DNA from: Acidobacteriota bacterium | GTDB lineage: Bacteria; Acidobacteriota; Terriglobia; Acidiferrales; UBA7541 | Assembly: GCA_003224195.1 (NCBI GenBank) | Contig: QHYP01000123.1 | Span: 1 to 9,914 of the forward strand | Length of the DNA stretch: 9,914 nt | Direction: 5' to 3' | In this document: positions 6,536 to 9,914 of the stretch, piece after piece | Position numbering within the stretch: position 1 is the first letter of the stretch | How the letters are laid out: every line of letters begins with the position of its first letter | Translations under genes and position numbers: made by a program | Notes under the pieces: model-generated | The model's database searches: none | The model's input: the letters and a program-made list of their open reading frames with translations, nothing else | Told to the model about the DNA's origin: nothing

Positions 6536-6571
6536 TTGACCCCGACCTGGTCGGGGTCACCAACAGAGATG
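6536..6571. repeat. palindromic repeat, copy 2, containing the pyrE start codon
   Basis: The core is TGACCCCGACC (6537-6547) and GGTCGGGGTCA (6549-6559) around a single T, followed by CACCAA-C-AGAGATG. The three differences from copy 1 are the central base (T for A), C for T in the flank and G for A before ATG. The last three bases are the pyrE start codon. In RNA the 11-base GC stem would end 9 bases before the ATG, where a Shine-Dalgarno would be expected. Confidence 0.75.
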
Positions 6572-7186
6572 ACCTCACAGGACGAACTCGTGAAGCTCTT
6601 CGAGTTGGCGGGTGCCATCCGCCACGGCCATTTTGAATTGTCCAGCGGCCTGCACAGCGGCACTTACGTCCAGTGCGCCCTGGTCCTGCAGTATCCCCGC
6701 TTTGCGGAGCGCCTCGGAAAGGCCCTCGCCGCTCTCTTTGCGGAGTGCCACGTCGAAGCTGTCGTCTCACCAGCCATGGGAGGTTTGATTATCGGCCAGG
6801 AAGTCGCGCGGGCCCTTCCTGAGCCGAAGCAATCCCCCGGCGGCGGCGTCCCGGCGATGTTCGTCGAACGTGACGCGAGCGGCGCGATGACCTTGCGCCG
6901 CGGCTTTTCTCTTCACCGGGGCCAGCGCGTCTTGGTCGTCGAGGATGTCTGGACAACCGGCGGCTCCACGCTCGAAACCATGCGCGTCGTCGAAGAAGCG
7001 GGCGCCAACGTTGTCGCTGCGGGCGCCCTGATTGACCGCAGCGGCGGCCGCATCGAATTTGAAGTAAACGCACAGGCGCTTCTCGATCTGCCGATTGCCA
7101 GCTACGAGCCAGAGGACTGCCCCCTCTGCCGCGAAGGCGGCGTTGCCCTGAAGCCAGGCAGCCATTTCGTGCGCACAGTCTCCTGA
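6569..7186 (+). CDS. pyrE: orotate phosphoribosyltransferase
   Basis: The 205-residue product joins orotate to PRPP to give orotidine 5'-phosphate, the fifth step of de novo pyrimidine synthesis, in the cytoplasm. The PRPP-binding signature is VLVVEDVWTTGGST (121-134) with acidic pair E125-D126. HFELSSGLHSGTYVQC (21-36) is the typical N-terminal substrate region, VSPAMGGLIIGQEVA (66-80) the strand-loop after it, and FVERDASGAMTLRRGF (98-113) the short catalytic-loop version found in many bacterial PyrE. CPLC (184-187) before GxxLKPGS is usual for this subgroup. The ATG at 6569 is chosen because homology begins there; the in-frame TTG at 6536 lies inside the palindrome. No Shine-Dalgarno is visible. 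truA follows after 20 bases. Confidence 0.95.
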   Translation: MTSQDELVKLFELAGAIRHGHFELSSGLHSGTYVQCALVLQYPRFAERLGKALAALFAECHVEAVVSPAMGGLIIGQEVARALPEPKQSPGGGVPAMFVERDASGAMTLRRGFSLHRGQRVLVVEDVWTTGGSTLETMRVVEEAGANVVAAGALIDRSGGRIEFEVNAQALLDLPIASYEPEDCPLCREGGVALKPGSHFVRTVS

Positions 7187-7206
7187 GCGTTGCGCGTTAC
7201 CTCGGC

Positions 7207-7989
7207 ATGCGCAATTTCAAATTCACCGTAGCCTACGACGGCGCGGACTATTACGGCTGGCAGCTCCAGCCCGGAAAACCCACGATTCAAGGCGCGCTCA
7301 CCGAGATTCTTCGTCGGATCGCGCAGGAAGCTATCGTGGTTCACGGCGCGGGCCGCACGGACGCCGGTGTGCACGCCCTCGGCCAGGTCGCGAACTTTCG
7401 CACGCATTCCGCGCTAGGTGCAGCCGAGCTTCAGCGCGCCTGCAATGCGCTCCTCCCTCCCACGATTCGCATTGTGGGAGCGGAAGAAGTCGGCCCGGAC
7501 TTCCACGCCCGCTGGTGCGCTCTCGCGAAAACGTACCGATACCGCCTCTACCGCGGGCGCGTTGTGCCGCCGGCCCTCTGGCGCTACGTCCTGCATTACC
7601 CCTTTCCGCTCGATGAGGCCGCCATGGCCGCGGCGGCGGCGCGCTTCGTCGGCGCGCACGATTTCGCCTCCTTTGCCGCTTCCACGGGTTCCGAAGAGGA
7701 TGATCGCGAGCGCTCCGCCGTGCGGGAAATTTTTTCCGCGCAGTTGGCCCGCGACGCCACCGGCGAAGAGCTGCATTTCACGGTCCGCGGAAAATCCTTC
7801 CTCCGCCACATGGTGCGCAAGATGATTGGCACCCTGCTCGATGTCGGCCGTGGAAAACTACCGGTCGGGGATATCGATCGGCTGTTCGACTTGCGCGATC
7901 GCTCGAAGTCCGGCCCGACCGTGCCGCCGCAGGGGCTCTGGATGCTGGCCGTCGAATACGCCGAGCCCTGGAGAATCGCCGGCTCCTGA
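7207..7989 (+). CDS. truA: tRNA pseudouridine(38-40) synthase
   Basis: The 260-residue product converts uridines 38 to 40 of the tRNA anticodon arm to pseudouridine. YDGADYYGWQLQPGKPTIQG (10-29) is the family's opening motif. GAGRTDAGVHALGQV (47-61) contains the catalytic Asp52 and its Arg50 partner. KTYRYRLY (108-115) carries the conserved Tyr. FLRHMVRKMIGTLLDVGRG (198-216) and GPTVPPQGLWMLAVEY (236-251) close the fold. Length is normal for bacterial TruA. The ATG lies 20 bases after the pyrE stop, with no Shine-Dalgarno, so translational coupling within a pyrE-truA transcript is likely. Nothing odd in the protein. Confidence 0.96.
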   Translation: MRNFKFTVAYDGADYYGWQLQPGKPTIQGALTEILRRIAQEAIVVHGAGRTDAGVHALGQVANFRTHSALGAAELQRACNALLPPTIRIVGAEEVGPDFHARWCALAKTYRYRLYRGRVVPPALWRYVLHYPFPLDEAAMAAAAARFVGAHDFASFAASTGSEEDDRERSAVREIFSAQLARDATGEELHFTVRGKSFLRHMVRKMIGTLLDVGRGKLPVGDIDRLFDLRDRSKSGPTVPPQGLWMLAVEYAEPWRIAGS

Positions 7990-8003
7990 GGGACAATATC
8001 GGT

Positions 8004-8009
8004 TAGAAT
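8004..8009 (+). promoter_or_regulatory. possible -10 box (TAGAAT) just before the aldehyde dehydrogenase
   Basis: TAGAAT matches the -10 consensus at 5 of 6 positions and ends 7 bases before the ATG at 8017, so a transcript from it would be almost or fully leaderless. No -35 match is found at 16 to 18 bases upstream. The alternative is read-through from pyrE-truA. Confidence 0.25.
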
Positions 8010-8016
8010 CGCGCCT

Positions 8017-9609
8017 ATGGCGACGACGGCAATTAGTCGCGACACTCTTCCCTCGATCAACCCCGCCTCGGGCGAGATCGTCGCCCATTTCGAGTCCACG
8101 CCCCCCGCTTTCCTGCCGGATATCCTGAAGCGTGCCCGGATGGCCCAGCAGGCCTGGTCCCAGGTGCCCGTTTCGGAGCGCTGTGGTTATTTGCGGGCAT
8201 TACAGGAATGCATTCTTGCGCGCCGCGAGGAATTAGCCGGATTGATTGTCCGGGAAACAGGCAAGCCCCGCGTCGAGGCGCTATTCGCCGATCTCTTTGT
8301 CTCGCTCGACACCGCGAGCTACTACGCGCGCAACGCCGAAAAACTTCTCCGGCCGGAACGCGTGCCGCATCACAGCACGGCCGCGAAAGCAAAATCCGGC
8401 AAACTCCACTTTGCGCCGATGGGCGTGATCGGCGTCATCACCTCCTGGAACTATCCCTTGGCTCTCCCCTTCGGCCAGAGCATTCCGGCGCTGGTGGCGG
8501 GCAACGCCGTCGTTTGCAAGACGAGCGAGTACACCCCTGCCTGCGGCGCGGTGATCGCCTCGCTCTTTTCCGAGGCAGGTTTCCCGCTCGATCTGTTCAC
8601 CGTCGTGCAAGGAGGCAGCGATATCGGCAGCTCATTGATCGAAGCGGGCCCGGACAAAGTTATTTTCACCGGCAGCGTCGCTACGGGCCGCCACGTCGCT
8701 TCGGCCTGCGCGGAACGCCTGATTCCCTCCGTGCTGGAGCTTGGCGGCAAAGACGCCATGCTCGTGCTTGCCGATGCGGACCTCGACGTTGCCTCAAGCG
8801 GCGCCGTTTGGGGCGGCTTCACCAATTGCGGCCAGGTTTGCCTCTCGGTCGAGCGCATCTTCGTCGAACAAGCAGTCAGCGAAGCCTTCATCCAGCGCTG
8901 CGCCGAAAAAGCGCGCGCTCTGCGCCTTGGGCCGGGCAGCGATCCCTCGACCGACGTTGGCCCGCTGATTCGTCCCGAGCAGGTGCGGCGCGTCCAGGCG
9001 CTGGTCGAAGATGCCGTCGAGCGCGGAGCGCGGCTGGTCTGCGGCGGCCGGCCGCGCCCTGATCTGGGCCCTTGCTTTTATGAGCCTACCGTTCTTGCTG
9101 AGGTGGACGACTCGATGCGTCTCATGCAGGAGGAGACGTTTGCTCCGATTCTCGCTGTCCAGACCGTGCGCGACGCCGGAGAAGCCGTGTCGCGTGCCAA
9201 TGACTCTCCGTTTGCTCTGGCGGCAAGCGTCTGGACACGCGATAGCGCGCGCGGCAGGCAGCTTGCCACGCGTCTCCGCGCTGGCGCCGTAATGGTGAAT
9301 GATGTGATGAGCTGTTTCGCGATTGCCGAAGCGCCCCACGGCGGCGTCGGCGCAAGCGGCTGGGGCCGGACGCACTCGCGCTTCGGCCTGCTCGAAATGG
9401 TGCGGCTTCAATATGTGGACGTGGACCGTTTGCCCGGACGCGCCAAGCCCTGGTGGTATCGCTACAACGCCGAGCTCGGGCGCGCCGCCGATGCCTTTCT
9501 CAATCTGGAATTTGCCCGAAGCCTTGGCGTCCGCCTGCGCTCATTGCGCGGCGCGCTGAAGAGTGTCTTTCGGGATCACGGCCGTTCCAACTATTTGGAA
9601 CCAACCTGA
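8017..9609 (+). CDS. NAD(P)-dependent aldehyde dehydrogenase with C-terminal tail
   Basis: The 530-residue product oxidises an aldehyde to its acid. The ALDH superfamily marks are in order: INPASGE (14-20), SWNYPLALPFG (143-153, catalytic-site Asn145), AVVCKTSEYTP (164-174, cofactor-binding Lys168), FTGS (217-220), ELGGKDAML (241-249, general base Glu241), NCGQVCLSVERI (270-281, nucleophile Cys275) and EETFAPIL (372-379, ribose-binding Glu373). All key residues are present. After the core, about residues 466-530 form an extra tail with KPWWYRY (477-483) and a basic helix-like stretch rich in Arg and Leu. The substrate is not readable; succinate-semialdehyde, fatty or aromatic aldehydes are all possible. 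The gene starts 27 bases after truA without a clear ribosome binding site, so it may be read from the pyrE promoter. Confidence 0.93.
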   Translation: MATTAISRDTLPSINPASGEIVAHFESTPPAFLPDILKRARMAQQAWSQVPVSERCGYLRALQECILARREELAGLIVRETGKPRVEALFADLFVSLDTASYYARNAEKLLRPERVPHHSTAAKAKSGKLHFAPMGVIGVITSWNYPLALPFGQSIPALVAGNAVVCKTSEYTPACGAVIASLFSEAGFPLDLFTVVQGGSDIGSSLIEAGPDKVIFTGSVATGRHVASACAERLIPSVLELGGKDAMLVLADADLDVASSGAVWGGFTNCGQVCLSVERIFVEQAVSEAFIQRCAEKARALRLGPGSDPSTDVGPLIRPEQVRRVQALVEDAVERGARLVCGGRPRPDLGPCFYEPTVLAEVDDSMRLMQEETFAPILAVQTVRDAGEAVSRANDSPFALAASVWTRDSARGRQLATRLRAGAVMVNDVMSCFAIAEAPHGGVGASGWGRTHSRFGLLEMVRLQYVDVDRLPGRAKPWWYRYNAELGRAADAFLNLEFARSLGVRLRSLRGALKSVFRDHGRSNYLEPT

Positions 9610-9678
9610 GCGCCGCATTCGGTCCGGGCTGTGACGGAATTTTGTGGCACCGCTTTAGGCTGCAAAAGTTGGAACGGC
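9581..9678 (+). repeat. nested inverted repeats across gene end and next leader
   Basis: GCCGTTCCAAC (9581-9591) in the last codons of the aldehyde dehydrogenase is perfectly complementary, inverted, to GTTGGAACGGC (9668-9678) in the leader of the next gene. A third element, TTGGAAC (9595-9601), can pair with the first as a tight 7-base hairpin with loop CTAT. Neither hairpin is followed by a T-tract, so a simple terminator is unlikely. Mutually exclusive pairing is possible. Confidence 0.5.
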
Positions 9679-9704
9679 ATCTAGGTTCTCGATTCTTATG
9701 CCTT

Positions 9705-9712
9705 GGGAGGAG
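9705..9712 (+). promoter_or_regulatory. strong ribosome binding site for the last gene
   Basis: GGGAGGAG contains a full GGAGG, 7 bases before the ATG at 9718. It is the best Shine-Dalgarno in the window and fixes the start of the partial gene, over the out-of-frame ATG at 9699. Confidence 0.75.
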
Positions 9713-9717
9713 TGCAG

Positions 9718-9914
9718 ATGGCGGATGACACCCCGGGAGCGCCGGCGGCCGCACAGAGCAGCCCGAAGATCAAAACCCGCAAGCCGAAGCAGCGCGCCTG
9801 CGACGAAAAGGACGAGAAGGGTAAACTCTGCGGCGGCCACTTGAAGCGCTGGTACGACTATCCGAAGGGGGTTGAAGCGCTGATCGGTCCGAAAACGGAA
9901 ATCTATCGCTGCGA
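9718..9914 (+). CDS. conserved-looking small hypothetical protein with Cys/His motif, 3' end outside window
   Basis: Sixty-five codons are visible from an ATG with a strong Shine-Dalgarno. The first 27 residues are Ala/Pro then Lys/Arg-rich and probably disordered. Then comes C28-x9-C38-GG-H41, a KRWYDYPK stretch (43-50), IGPKTEIYRC and a further Cys at 65. The Cys/His spacing suggests a metal-binding or zinc-ribbon-like domain whose second half lies past the window end. I do not recognise a named family and give no function. It is separated from the aldehyde dehydrogenase by 108 bases, so it may have its own promoter; none is clear. Confidence 0.75.
   Translation, partial: MADDTPGAPAAAQSSPKIKTRKPKQRACDEKDEKGKLCGGHLKRWYDYPKGVEALIGPKTEIYRC

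Larger units (their letters stand above)
6127..6568. other. divergent intergenic region between tolC-like gene and pyrE
   Basis: This 442-base region holds the leaders of two divergent genes, two copies of a 36-base palindrome-containing repeat, and the pyrE promoter. I could not settle on a promoter for the tolC-like gene on the minus strand. Open frames across the region exist in several phases but show no family resemblance and run through the repeats. No small RNA or riboswitch is recognisable. Confidence 0.6.

Noticed and set aside
6536..6568. Upstream TTG start for pyrE
   Set aside because: It lies inside the palindrome arm, and the extra 11 residues are encoded by the repeat. PyrE homology begins at the ATG at 6569.
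8208..9062. 284-codon plus-strand frame within the aldehyde dehydrogenase
   Set aside because: Out-of-frame shadow of a GC-rich gene; the product is Arg/Ala/Pro-rich with no motifs.

Overview
The window is a GC-rich (roughly 60 percent by eye) bacterial chromosomal segment of mostly core metabolic and housekeeping genes. Gene style and content suggest a soil-type Acidobacteriota relative: a split cobalamin mutase, a long TolC-like protein with an AQQ signal cleavage site, a pyrE-truA pair and small GC-rich palindromic repeats between genes. This taxonomic guess is an inference from general familiarity, not from a marker gene. No phage, transposase, CRISPR, tRNA or rRNA was seen.

Left half, minus strand (1-3968): an acyl-CoA mutase large subunit (2280-3968) is followed 38 bases later by its separate cobalamin-binding small subunit (1837-2241). 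After a 612-base repeat-bearing gap comes the carboxyltransferase subunit of a biotin-dependent acyl-CoA carboxylase (1-1224), which runs off the window. The expected joint role is short-chain or branched acyl-CoA metabolism, for example propionyl-CoA to methylmalonyl-CoA to succinyl-CoA. Two details argue against simply writing 'propionate pathway': the mutase has Gln where classical methylmalonyl-CoA mutase has its carboxylate-binding Arg, and the carboxyltransferase resembles the methylcrotonyl-CoA type more than PccB.

Middle, minus strand (4066-6126): a TolC-family outer-membrane channel protein of 665 residues, closed by a strong hairpin terminator. A plausible sigma-70 promoter for the mutase genes lies just beyond it.

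Right half, plus strand (6461-9914): a good promoter drives pyrE (orotate phosphoribosyltransferase), with truA (tRNA pseudouridine synthase) 20 bases later and an NAD(P)-dependent aldehyde dehydrogenase with a basic C-terminal tail 27 bases after that. A separate small Cys-containing protein of unknown function begins at 9718 and is cut by the window end.

The structures that genes do not explain are palindromic repeats. Two near-identical 36-base copies (6272-6307 and 6536-6571) occupy the divergent tolC/pyrE intergenic region, and the second contains the pyrE start codon. Three shorter palindromes sit in the 1225-1836 gap. An 11-base inverted repeat with a competing 7-base partner spans the aldehyde dehydrogenase end and the leader of the last gene. 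I found no convincing undescribed multi-gene system; the most interesting points are the mutase active-site combination and the repeat that carries a start codon.
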